Positions 1 through 7,585 of a stretch of DNA of 45,890 nucleotides are shown in pieces. The DNA comes from Prevotellaceae bacterium UBA6858 (GTDB lineage: Bacteria; Bacteroidota; Bacteroidia; Bacteroidales; Bacteroidaceae). The DNA lies in NCBI GenBank assembly GCA_002451695.1, contig DKDC01000012.1, positions 1 through 45,890 of the forward strand. Reading direction: 5' to 3'. The position numbers were made by a program, and so were the translations under genes. Every line of letters starts with the position of its first letter. The stretch's first letter is position 1. Under the pieces are notes generated by a model. It did not search any database. It was not told the origin of the DNA and was given only the letters and a program-made list of their open reading frames with translations.

Positions 1-313
1 GCTTTTTGCTCCATGCGGAACACAGCGCAGATGGCTCAGTTGAAAACGCAATGAGACAAAATGCGGGGGCGTGGCGGTGCGTGCGTTGCGCTTTCCTGCA
101 CCCAATAGTAAGGCACGTCAAAATGAGTCATCGGATATGTCCCTGCTTTCCCATCTGTCCCATACGTGGGCGGCACGGCTTGTCTGTGCGGTATGCCTTA
201 AAGGTAATATGGGAAGATTGCACACCGTCAAGTATGTGTAAGTCTGCAAAACTTCAGACTTATATGCCATTTATATATTGTGTCCGCAAAAAAGCCTCTT
301 CTCCGAAGGATAC
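1..313. other. Left-edge region without a supported gene
   Basis: These 313 bases lie downstream of the mcrC stop on the minus strand. A 109-codon open frame runs across them on the plus strand, but it has no recognisable motif and overlaps the end of mcrC, so I do not call it. A 7-bp inverted repeat (AAGTCTG at 240-246 with CAGACTT at 255-261) lies about 53 bases past the mcrC stop. It could be a weak terminator, but no T tract follows it on the minus strand. Confidence 0.4.
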
Positions 314-1657
314 TTACTTTGATTGGATTATCTGAAATTGCTTTTTGAGCATTTCTTCTGACTGCATCATACCTGCGACAAAATTTTTATAATCGTTTGC
401 TGTTTGGGGTATTGAGTAGAGATAATTCTGTAATTTGGCTTTGTTGTCAGTTCCATATCCTAATAAGTCGTAACTAAATTTCTTGTTTTTCTTATCGAAT
501 GGTTGTATGAAAGTTCCAATTTTCCCTCTTAGCCGGTACATATAACTAATCATTTGGTGCTCATCATCCCTGTTGCCTTCCTTTTTGTATTTAGCATCTA
601 TGATATAGTTATCTTCCTCTCTGTAAAAATCAGGATAGCGAGGTAACCTGTTTCCTTTTGCCAGATAAACGCGTCCTGTTCCTTTTCTGTTATTGGGATG
701 TTTGAACTTCAGATTAGTAAGAATAGTGCCAAGATATTCTTCCCACAAATAAGAAACATCAAACAAAACACCATATATTTTATTGTCCCTTGTTCCGTAC
801 TTAATTTTTTCGTGTCTCAATATGCGCAGACAAAGTTTTTGAAGAGGTGCATAACGAGAATAATATGGGTGGTTTGTGATTTTTAAGTTGCTTTTTATTA
901 CCCTCTCTCTTTCTTGCCTGTTGTAACTTGGGGTCGATGATATAATTTGTAAAGCACTTGTATGTGTTTCTGCATTATTTTCCAGCAAAATCTTTCCGAG
1001 CGTGTTTTTGCTAATGTAATCAATAGTATGCCGTATCAGTTCGGTTACATGATTGTCATAGCTAAACTCCCGCGTGCGATAGGCAATGCGGTCATTAAAC
1101 GGCATGTTTGTTTTCAGATGCCTGTTGATGTCTATCGTACCTCGTACATTAGCATCGTTGTATTCGTTTCTTTTGTATTCTTTGTATATTCCTTGTGTCA
1201 ATGCTTCATTAAGAAGCTTGGGAAATAAGAATAAGAGGAAATTGAAAATTTGTTCATTTGCAGTTCCATGCATCATATTGACAAAGTTGATACACAAAAC
1301 CTTTTGAAGTATGTAATGTAAAAAGAAATCTTCTTCATCATTGGTAAAACGAGAATGAATGGAAACGGATACTCCATTTATATCAATGAAGCCCGCCAAA
1401 TTCCCGGTTTGCAATTCGACTTTGATACATTCTTTATTTTTCCAAGAAGTTTGCATCGAAAAAAGAACTTGCTTGTCCGCTTCGTCATTAACATTGAAAA
1501 AAGAATGTGGATAAATAAGCAAACTGTTACCGTTTTCGTCTAACAATTTCGATATTTCTTTGTTAGCGAAGTTCTGCATCGACAGAAATTTATCAATATT
1601 ATCTGCCGTAGATGAATGTTCAGTGTTATCCTTCAATATCATCGGCACTGTTTTCAT
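314..1657 (-). CDS. mcrC: McrC-like nuclease subunit of a McrBC restriction system
   Basis: This 447-residue protein is the likely nuclease partner of the McrB-like GTPase encoded just upstream. In known McrBC systems McrC carries a PD-(D/E)xK nuclease that cuts modified DNA after McrB recognises it and hydrolyses GTP. Around residues 340-357 the sequence has a PD followed after about ten residues by IIDAKYK, which fits the PD...(D/E)xK active site. The N-terminal half (for example GNLAGFIDINGVSVSIHSRF) matches the usual McrC N-terminal region. The gene overlaps the end of mcrB by 32 bases, as expected for coupled translation. The ATG at 1657 gives the longest frame; a second ATG five codons in is possible. 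Base composition is visibly more AT-rich than in neighbouring genes, which suggests acquisition by transfer. The family call is firm; specificity cannot be read from sequence. Confidence 0.85.
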   Translation of the reverse strand: MKTVPMILKDNTEHSSTADNIDKFLSMQNFANKEISKLLDENGNSLLIYPHSFFNVNDEADKQVLFSMQTSWKNKECIKVELQTGNLAGFIDINGVSVSIHSRFTNDEEDFFLHYILQKVLCINFVNMMHGTANEQIFNFLLFLFPKLLNEALTQGIYKEYKRNEYNDANVRGTIDINRHLKTNMPFNDRIAYRTREFSYDNHVTELIRHTIDYISKNTLGKILLENNAETHTSALQIISSTPSYNRQERERVIKSNLKITNHPYYSRYAPLQKLCLRILRHEKIKYGTRDNKIYGVLFDVSYLWEEYLGTILTNLKFKHPNNRKGTGRVYLAKGNRLPRYPDFYREEDNYIIDAKYKKEGNRDDEHQMISYMYRLRGKIGTFIQPFDKKNKKFSYDLLGYGTDNKAKLQNYLYSIPQTANDYKNFVAGMMQSEEMLKKQFQIIQSK

Positions 1658-3449
1658 TATAATAAACCTGTTCGAGCTTCTTTATATTTCCCATGGCATT
1701 TGCCGTACCCCTTAGATATTCGAAAAGCACTCCTTTCAAGTGGTTTTTCCAAAGATGCTTGTATGCGGCTTTCTTGTTAGTATGTCCTTCATCAAGATAA
1801 AGTCGTAACTTACTAAAGTAAGCACCGCCAATATGATATGCTGCGTTTAATCCTTCGATGCCAGTATTGGTGTTTTCATCCCATATGGCAGCGTTCAAAC
1901 GTTTCATCACTTCGACAATTTCATCTTTCATCTCTTGAAGTTCGTTCAGCATTTCAGTATTTTCGTCTGCCTTTATCTCCATCCAAGCAAAGCGGCGGCG
2001 CATGGCGAAATCCATGCTTTCCACGCTGCGGTCTATGTCGTTCATCGTTCCTATTATATACACGTTTTCAGGAACGTAAAAGCCATTGTAGAAAGGATCT
2101 GTTTTGTCTGCTATCATATTTTGATATTGGGTTTTAACAAGTACCTTTTCTCCGCGATAATCTGGGTCTATGCTAAAAAATAGTTCTCCGAATATCTTTG
2201 AAATTTCTCCGCGATTGATTTCATCAATGATGAATACAAATTTTTTCTGACAGTTTCTTGTAGCCTTTATACAGAAACTTTTGAACACGCCATCCTTTCT
2301 TTCAAATCCGATATTTCCATTGTTGTCTGGGGGAGTTGGCCGCAATCCCTCCACAAAGTCTGTGTAATCGTAGGATGAGTGAAACTGGACGAAATCATAC
2401 TCTGCACCCATTTCTTTTGCTATGGCTTTGGCCAAATATGTTTTGCCGGTTCCCGGTGCTCCTGTCAGTATAAGGTTTTTGTTTGCTTGTAACAGCTTGA
2501 TGTACTTTTCGTATTTGTTATTATTTTCCATGTGTATGCGGTTTCTATGCAATAAGTAGTCGTATATGTACTGTGGAATACCATCTTTTTTGTTTAAAGT
2601 GCCATAGGGCGGCCATTGTTTTTCAGGAGATTGGATGTTAAATTCAGAAGTGGATATATATCTTTTCTCTTTATAGCATAGCCATGCAACATCAATATAA
2701 TGTGAATAATAGGAGTCGTCGCCGTCATCATCTTTTCCAGAGTAGTGAATTTTTTCTTTATATTTGTAGCTTGATAAGGCAATTCCAATGCCCCATAGGC
2801 CATAATGGTTATTTGTGCAACAGATTACGTCTCCCTCTTTTATTTGTTTTATTAGCGTGAAAGCTGTTTCTATAGCCTTTTTTTCTTTGGAGTCGCAAGT
2901 GTATTCTTGTTTGATTTCATCAATAGTGTAGTTTGTATAGTCTGTATCGTCCCAACCTATGGCTATAAGGTTTTTTGAAAGAAAACCATTCCATGCAATA
3001 TCTTTTTGTCCTTTGCAATGGGTTGGACATCCGAAATAACAATGATGTTTCTTTTGGAGGTCGTCAACATTGCTGTTGTATGGAATTAAGAACTTGGGGG
3101 TGTCTTTTTCTATGCCCAACGAAGTCATAAACTGCTCAAATTGCTTTGACAAAAACTCATCGGCTGTTTCCTTGTACAACTTTAATTCGAGAAATTTATT
3201 ATTAGTTTCCATTCCATTTCCCTGGTCGGATGTATGTTTTTCCGTTGTATTATTTTTATAACCGACAAAACGGCTTGGAGCGAATAACAAAATGTCGCCA
3301 AACGGTTCGACAACATAACATTTTCCTCGCCTATATAGTTGTAAAGCCCATTCTTTATCTTCTGCCACAGAACTTTGCGTATAAGAATAAAGGGTATATA
3401 TGTTTTTTACAACATCTATTCTGTTTTCTATGAAATCGGTTCTGTCCAT
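1626..3449 (-). CDS. mcrB: McrB-like AAA+ GTPase with N-terminal EVE-like domain
   Basis: This 607-residue protein is the AAA+ motor and recognition subunit of a McrBC-type (type IV) restriction system. The AAA+ domain fills the C-terminal half: a Walker A loop GAPGTGKT near residue 330, Walker B FIIDEINRG near 406, and the McrB-type signature GTMNDIDRS near 468 followed by MRRRF. Residues about 140-285 (NLIAIGWDD; GDVICCTNNHYGLWGIGIA) resemble an EVE/PUA-like fold, a domain that reads modified bases and is often fused to McrB. Substrate recognition by this domain is inference. The first 130 residues are not recognised. The gene is first in a two-gene operon with mcrC and has its own promoter box. 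Low GC compared with the housekeeping genes points to horizontal acquisition. Confidence 0.87.
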   Translation of the reverse strand: MDRTDFIENRIDVVKNIYTLYSYTQSSVAEDKEWALQLYRRGKCYVVEPFGDILLFAPSRFVGYKNNTTEKHTSDQGNGMETNNKFLELKLYKETADEFLSKQFEQFMTSLGIEKDTPKFLIPYNSNVDDLQKKHHCYFGCPTHCKGQKDIAWNGFLSKNLIAIGWDDTDYTNYTIDEIKQEYTCDSKEKKAIETAFTLIKQIKEGDVICCTNNHYGLWGIGIALSSYKYKEKIHYSGKDDDGDDSYYSHYIDVAWLCYKEKRYISTSEFNIQSPEKQWPPYGTLNKKDGIPQYIYDYLLHRNRIHMENNNKYEKYIKLLQANKNLILTGAPGTGKTYLAKAIAKEMGAEYDFVQFHSSYDYTDFVEGLRPTPPDNNGNIGFERKDGVFKSFCIKATRNCQKKFVFIIDEINRGEISKIFGELFFSIDPDYRGEKVLVKTQYQNMIADKTDPFYNGFYVPENVYIIGTMNDIDRSVESMDFAMRRRFAWMEIKADENTEMLNELQEMKDEIVEVMKRLNAAIWDENTNTGIEGLNAAYHIGGAYFSKLRLYLDEGHTNKKAAYKHLWKNHLKGVLFEYLRGTANAMGNIKKLEQVYYNENSADDIEG

Positions 3450-3477
3450 ACTTGATATAAGTTTTAGTATTGTATGC

Positions 3478-3485
3478 CAAAGTTA
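3478..3485 (-). promoter_or_regulatory. -7 box of mcrB promoter
   Basis: On the minus strand this reads TAACTTTG, a full match to the Bacteroidetes -7 box TAnnTTTG. It lies 28 bases upstream of the mcrB ATG. No clear TTTG -33 box is seen. Confidence 0.5.
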
Positions 3486-3677
3486 CAAAAATATTAGAAG
3501 ATTTGTTCAATATGAGCGGTTATGGCTAATGGTTCGTTCAGACAATTCAATCAGGACAACTCCTGCAGACCATATTTGTCCGTGAAAATGATGCAAAGCG
3601 CTGACATTCAATATTTTGTTGTGTAGTTGCATTCAAGGCGCAACTTTTTGCTATTCAGATGATTGTAAAAATAAAAA

Positions 3678-3765
3678 TTATGTCCGATGTAGAATTTTCC
3701 ACGTCTGATATAATTTTTCCTGCATAGGACGTAGTTTTTCCTATGTCTGATGTCGTTTTCGGTGT
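3678..3765 (+). repeat. Tetra-palindrome element, copy 1
   Basis: This copy has four imperfect palindromes of consensus TAYRTCNGAYRTA, centred at 3685, 3706, 3727 and 3748. Spacing is exactly 21 bp, with T-rich spacers (ATTTTCC, TTTTTCC, GTTTTTCC). The right end reads GTTTTCGGTGTTTTTG, like the right ends of other copies. It lies between the divergent genes mcrB and the TonB receptor. The third palindrome has the TAGG variant of the centre. Function is unknown. Confidence 0.9.
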
Positions 3766-3846
3766 TTTTGCGGTTGGGTGGGTTGGTTGCGGTATAAAAT
3801 ATGGCGGGCTTTACAACTTATCGCGCTTTTTCGCGTTTATAGTTTA

Positions 3847-6261
3847 ATGATGAGATGTAATGTTTATATGCGCGGGGGCTTTTGCCGGCTGCTTATGTTG
3901 GCGGTGGCGGTTTTGGCGTGCGCTGCGGTTTCCGCCCAAAACAGCCTTAAAGTGCGCGGCACTGTGAGCGACACCGATGGGAAACCCATAGAAATGGCGG
4001 TGGTGAAGGTTGAGGGGCAGGGGGCAGGCACGCTCACCGACTTGAACGGCAAGTATTCGTTCACCTGCAAGAGTGGCGACAGTGTGGTTGTGGTGTTCAG
4101 TATGTTGGGATACCAGACCCACAGGCGCACACTCAGTTCCCCCAAGGACTCGGTTACTTTGAAAGTTGTGCTGAAACCGTCTGACCATACCCTCGGACAG
4201 GCCACGGTAAAGGGGCAGAGAGTGCAGTCGAACACAATGCAGACAATAAAGGCCAAGGACACCAAGAATTTGCCAAGCACCACGGGCAACGGTGTTGAGG
4301 ACCTGATTTCCACAATGGCGGGCGTGAGCCGCCACGACGAGATGAGCTCGCAATACAATGTGCGCGGCGGCTCGTTCGACGAGAATTTGGTTTACCTTAA
4401 CGGTCAGGAGGTTTTCCGCCCCATGCTTGTGAGTTCGGGACAGCAGGAGGGGCTTAGCATAATAAACAGCGACATGGTTGACAAGATAGAGTTCTCGACC
4501 GGCGGCTTTCCCGTGAAATACGGCGACAAGATGTCGTCCGTTCTCGACATAAAATACAAAAAGCCGCAGCGGTTTGAGGCCAAGCTCAACGCCTCGCTTC
4601 TCGGCGGCGGCGTGTATGCCGGCTGGGGAAACAAACGCTTCAGCATAATGAGCAGCATACGCTACAAGACAACGAAGTATATGCTCGGCTCGCTTGAGAC
4701 AAACGGCGAATACCGCCCTAACTTCCTCGATTACCAAACCTATATGTCGTGGACACCGAACGAGCGTTGGACGCTCGATTTCATAGGCAACATATCTGAC
4801 AACCATTATAATTTCAAGCCCAAGAGCAGGGAGACGAAGTTCGGCACACTTGCGGACACCAAGGAGTTCAAGGTTTACTTTGACGGCATGGAGAAGGACT
4901 TGTTCCGCACATATTACGGGGCGTTCACCATATCGCGCCACTTCGGGAAAAAGGCGGCGCTCTCGCTTTTAGGCTCCGCCTTTACAACCCGCGAGCAGGA
5001 GACATACGACATTCAGGGGCAGTATTGGCTAAACGAACTCGGCTCGCAGGAGGAACTGGGCGTTGGCACGTATCGCGAACACGCAAGAAACTACCTCAAC
5101 GCCAACGTCGCCAACGTGGGCTTGCGCTTTAATTCCAAGTTTGGCAGGCACGATGTGGAGGCGGCGGTGTCGGTGCGCACGGAGCGTTTCACGGAAAAAG
5201 CGTCGGAGTGGGAAATGAGGGATTCGGCGGGATATTCCATTCCGAACAACCCCGACAAAATGCAGCTTTACTATAATTTGCATGCGGACGAGAAGATGAA
5301 CGCAACGCGTGTGGAGGCGTATGTGCAGGACACATACCGCTTTTCCGCCAAGGCGGGAAATTTTACGCTGAACTATGGCGTGAGGCTGTCGAACTGGAGC
5401 TGGAACAAGGAAACCATTGTAAGCCCGCGTGCATCGCTCGGGTTCATTCCTGCGGCAAACGAGAACCTGATATTCCGCCTTGCGGCCGGACTTTACTGCC
5501 AGACGCCTTTCTACAAGGAGCTGCGCGACACCGTTACGACAAACTATAACACGGTGGTGAACCTTAACAAGAACATAAAGTCGCAGCGCAGTTGGCAGGT
5601 GGTGCTGGGCGGGGACTACACGTTCCGCATGGGCGACCGTCCGTTCAAGTTCACGGCAGAGTTTTACTACAAGGGCATGAGCGACCTTATCCCCTACAAC
5701 GTGAACAACGTGCGTACGGTTTATTATGGGCGCAATATGTGCAGCGGATATGCCGTGGGAATAGACACAAAGCTTTACGGGGAGTTTGTTCCGGGAACGG
5801 ATTCGTGGATAACATTCTCCGTGATGCAGACAAAGGAGAAGTTTGGCAAAAAGTGGGTGCCGCGCCCCACCGACCAGCGGTATAACCTGTCGCTTTACTT
5901 CACCGACTTCTTTCCCGGCACAGACCGCTGGAAGCTGTCGCTGCGCGGCGCATTTGCCGACGGTCTGCCTTTCGGCCCCACGCATTCGGGCAGGGAGAAG
6001 ATGAACTTCCGCGCCCCGGCATACAAACGCGTGGACATCGGGATGAACTACCGCCTGTTGAACAACGAAGACCGCAGCCACACTCGCGGCGTGGCGGGAA
6101 TGCTAAAGAATGCCTGGCTGGGAATTGATGCCTTCAATGTGTTCGGCATCAACAATGTGAACTCGTATTATTGGGTGTCTGACGTAACAAACAACCAATT
6201 CGCCGTGCCAAACTACCTTACAGGGCGGCTTCTGAACCTAAGGCTGCAGTTGGAGTTCTGA
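3847..6261 (+). CDS. TonB-dependent receptor with carboxypeptidase-regulatory-like domain
   Basis: This is an outer-membrane active-transport barrel of about 804 residues. A signal peptide is followed by AVSAQ, the usual cleavage region. A carboxypeptidase-regulatory-like beta-sandwich follows (VRGTVSDTDGKPIEMAVVKV). Next comes a plug domain (NGVEDLISTMAGVSR, YNVRGGSFDENLVYLNG), and then a long beta-barrel ending in LRLQLEF with a C-terminal aromatic residue. I chose the ATG at 3847 rather than the upstream GTG at 3778, because the GTG adds residues ahead of the signal peptide and sits at the edge of the repeat element; the ATG at 3868 is also possible. No SusD homologue follows, so it is probably not a SusC-type glycan importer. 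The ligand is unknown. It converges on the HdeD gene with an 8-base gap. Confidence 0.88.
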   Translation: MMRCNVYMRGGFCRLLMLAVAVLACAAVSAQNSLKVRGTVSDTDGKPIEMAVVKVEGQGAGTLTDLNGKYSFTCKSGDSVVVVFSMLGYQTHRRTLSSPKDSVTLKVVLKPSDHTLGQATVKGQRVQSNTMQTIKAKDTKNLPSTTGNGVEDLISTMAGVSRHDEMSSQYNVRGGSFDENLVYLNGQEVFRPMLVSSGQQEGLSIINSDMVDKIEFSTGGFPVKYGDKMSSVLDIKYKKPQRFEAKLNASLLGGGVYAGWGNKRFSIMSSIRYKTTKYMLGSLETNGEYRPNFLDYQTYMSWTPNERWTLDFIGNISDNHYNFKPKSRETKFGTLADTKEFKVYFDGMEKDLFRTYYGAFTISRHFGKKAALSLLGSAFTTREQETYDIQGQYWLNELGSQEELGVGTYREHARNYLNANVANVGLRFNSKFGRHDVEAAVSVRTERFTEKASEWEMRDSAGYSIPNNPDKMQLYYNLHADEKMNATRVEAYVQDTYRFSAKAGNFTLNYGVRLSNWSWNKETIVSPRASLGFIPAANENLIFRLAAGLYCQTPFYKELRDTVTTNYNTVVNLNKNIKSQRSWQVVLGGDYTFRMGDRPFKFTAEFYYKGMSDLIPYNVNNVRTVYYGRNMCSGYAVGIDTKLYGEFVPGTDSWITFSVMQTKEKFGKKWVPRPTDQRYNLSLYFTDFFPGTDRWKLSLRGAFADGLPFGPTHSGREKMNFRAPAYKRVDIGMNYRLLNNEDRSHTRGVAGMLKNAWLGIDAFNVFGINNVNSYYWVSDVTNNQFAVPNYLTGRLLNLRLQLEF

Positions 6262-6269
6262 GCGTGCTC

Positions 6270-6920
6270 TTAGTTTTCGCTTGCGGTGTCTTGGCTTTCC
6301 GATGCCTCTGCGGGTTGAACGGTTTCGCTGTCAGCAATGTCTGTTGGCCGTTGCGCCTCTGCTTCCGCTTTTTTCAGACGCTTGTTTACAATTACTGTCT
6401 GAACGGAAAGAACCGTTTCCATTATCCCATAGGCAATGAACGACACGCCAAGCACGAGCATGGGCAGCGAGGCCGACTCTATCGGGTTTATAAAGATGAA
6501 AATGCCGGCAAGCATAACCAACGCCGATATGACATAAAAAAGCACCGGGGTGCGCACGCTTTTGGAGCAAAGGCGGAAGTTTACTATCTGGAACGCGCCC
6601 GCCAAAACAAGAAAAGCCCCCAAAATGAACATGGATATTGTCATGAAAGCCGAGGGCATGAGCGAAAGCACCAGACCGAACAGTATGCACCCCACGCTTG
6701 TAAGCGGGAACTGCGTTTGCTGGCCTTCGGAATATTGGTCAATGCTCTTTACCGCCTTTATGTTGTATATCACCGAAACTATGCCTATCAGCAGGAACAG
6801 CACGCCGATAAGCACCACGATGATTTTAGTGGCGGTTTCGGGGTTGAGTGCAAGGAGAAATCCTATTACGAGGGCTATTGCCGCCCTTAAAATTGCGAAG
6901 ATGGGTTTGCTCATGGTCAT
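6270..6920 (-). CDS. HdeD/DUF308 family inner-membrane protein
   Basis: This is a small polytopic membrane protein of about 216 residues with roughly six hydrophobic segments arranged as repeated pairs (for example AALVIGFLLALNPETATKIIVVLIGVL..., without charged residues in the helices). It has the GxxFxxxG-type pattern of the HdeD/DUF308 family. The last 40 residues are hydrophilic and acidic and probably cytoplasmic. HdeD has been linked to acid resistance in E. coli, but most family members have no known role. I prefer the ATG at 6920 (MTMSKPIF) to the one at 6950, because a near-consensus -7 box (TAACTTCG on the minus strand, 6938-6945) lies between them. It is probably transcribed alone. 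Confidence 0.75.
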   Translation of the reverse strand: MTMSKPIFAILRAAIALVIGFLLALNPETATKIIVVLIGVLFLLIGIVSVIYNIKAVKSIDQYSEGQQTQFPLTSVGCILFGLVLSLMPSAFMTISMFILGAFLVLAGAFQIVNFRLCSKSVRTPVLFYVISALVMLAGIFIFINPIESASLPMLVLGVSFIAYGIMETVLSVQTVIVNKRLKKAEAEAQRPTDIADSETVQPAEASESQDTASEN

Positions 6921-6954
6921 GTTTCTTTTATTTTTTGCGAAGTTACTCACTTAT

Positions 6955-6988
6955 TTTGTTTCCCGCCTACAGCTTTTGCCTATTTTTG
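6955..6988 (+). promoter_or_regulatory. Promoter of the histidine phosphatase gene
   Basis: A TTTG at 6955-6958 is followed after 22 bases by TATTTTTG at 6981-6988, matching the Bacteroidetes -33 and -7 boxes. The ATG at 7014 would lie about 20 bases from the start of transcription. Confidence 0.55.
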
Positions 6989-7013
6989 CAAATAAACAGA
7001 AACAAGAGGGCTT

Positions 7014-7583
7014 ATGCTAACAATGTATTTGGCACGCCACGGCGAAACAGAGGAAAACCGTGCGCAGATATTGCAAGGACAGACAGGGGGACACCTTACC
7101 GAGCTTGGCATAAGCCAGGCGCACAGGTTGGGGGAGAAGCTGGAGGGCGAGATTTTTGACGCCGTGGTGTCGAGTCCGCTGAAACGCGCCGTTGACACAG
7201 CGCAAATAATACTCGGCTATGGACACGAAAACACAATAGAGCTTTGCGACCTTTTGAAGGAAAGGGACTGGGGAGAGTTTACGCTGCATACATACGCCGA
7301 GGCGCGCAAACTGGAAAAACTGCCCGACAGCGTGGAGACGCTCGAACAGGGAATGGAGCGCGGCAGACAGTTTGCGAACCTTATGTTCAGGAAATACGAC
7401 GGCAAGAAAATACTGTGCGTGGGGCATGGGTTCATTAACCGCTGCATTCTGTCCATGATATACGGCGTTGACAAGAACGACATTCCGCGCATGGAAAATG
7501 CGGAATGCAGGATTGTGGAGATGAACGCCGAGATATTGCGGACAGGGGCTTGCGACATGGAGGACGAAGTGTCGTCAAACTGA
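7014..7583 (+). CDS. Histidine phosphatase superfamily protein (phosphoglycerate-mutase-like)
   Basis: This cytoplasmic phosphatase of 189 residues belongs to the histidine phosphatase branch 1 (GpmB/CobC-like). The catalytic RHGE motif is at residues 8-11, with His9 the expected phospho-acceptor. SSPLKRAVDTAQ supplies the usual second arginine and ERDWGEF the acid region. CVGHGF near the C-terminus supplies the second histidine. The length is normal for alpha-ribazole phosphatase or GpmB-like enzymes. The substrate cannot be assigned, since no cobalamin gene is nearby. It starts at ATG 7014 (MLTMYLARHGE); an ATG three codons later is an alternative. It converges on mfd with a gap of only two bases. 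Confidence 0.85.
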   Translation: MLTMYLARHGETEENRAQILQGQTGGHLTELGISQAHRLGEKLEGEIFDAVVSSPLKRAVDTAQIILGYGHENTIELCDLLKERDWGEFTLHTYAEARKLEKLPDSVETLEQGMERGRQFANLMFRKYDGKKILCVGHGFINRCILSMIYGVDKNDIPRMENAECRIVEMNAEILRTGACDMEDEVSSN

Positions 7584-7585
7584 CG

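Noticed and set aside
128..180. A ninth repeat copy near the left edge
   Set aside because: ATCGGATAT at about 130-138 resembles one half of a palindrome, but no phased neighbours at 21 bp follow.
6..335. 109-codon plus-strand frame at the left edge
   Set aside because: No motif or start signal, and it runs into the end of mcrC on the other strand.
3678..3765. Tetra-palindrome copies as small CRISPR arrays
   Set aside because: The 21-bp units are contiguous palindromes with A/T tracts between them, no unique spacers, always four units, and no relation to the tracrRNA anti-repeat.
3778..3846. GTG start extending the TonB receptor upstream
   Set aside because: It would place 23 extra residues before a good signal peptide and begins at the edge of the repeat element.
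3844..4941. Long minus-strand frame inside the TonB receptor gene
   Set aside because: It is the shadow of a high-GC gene, has no recognisable motif, and the plus-strand protein is clearly real. Similar shadows occur opposite mfd, yidC, ppdK and cas9.
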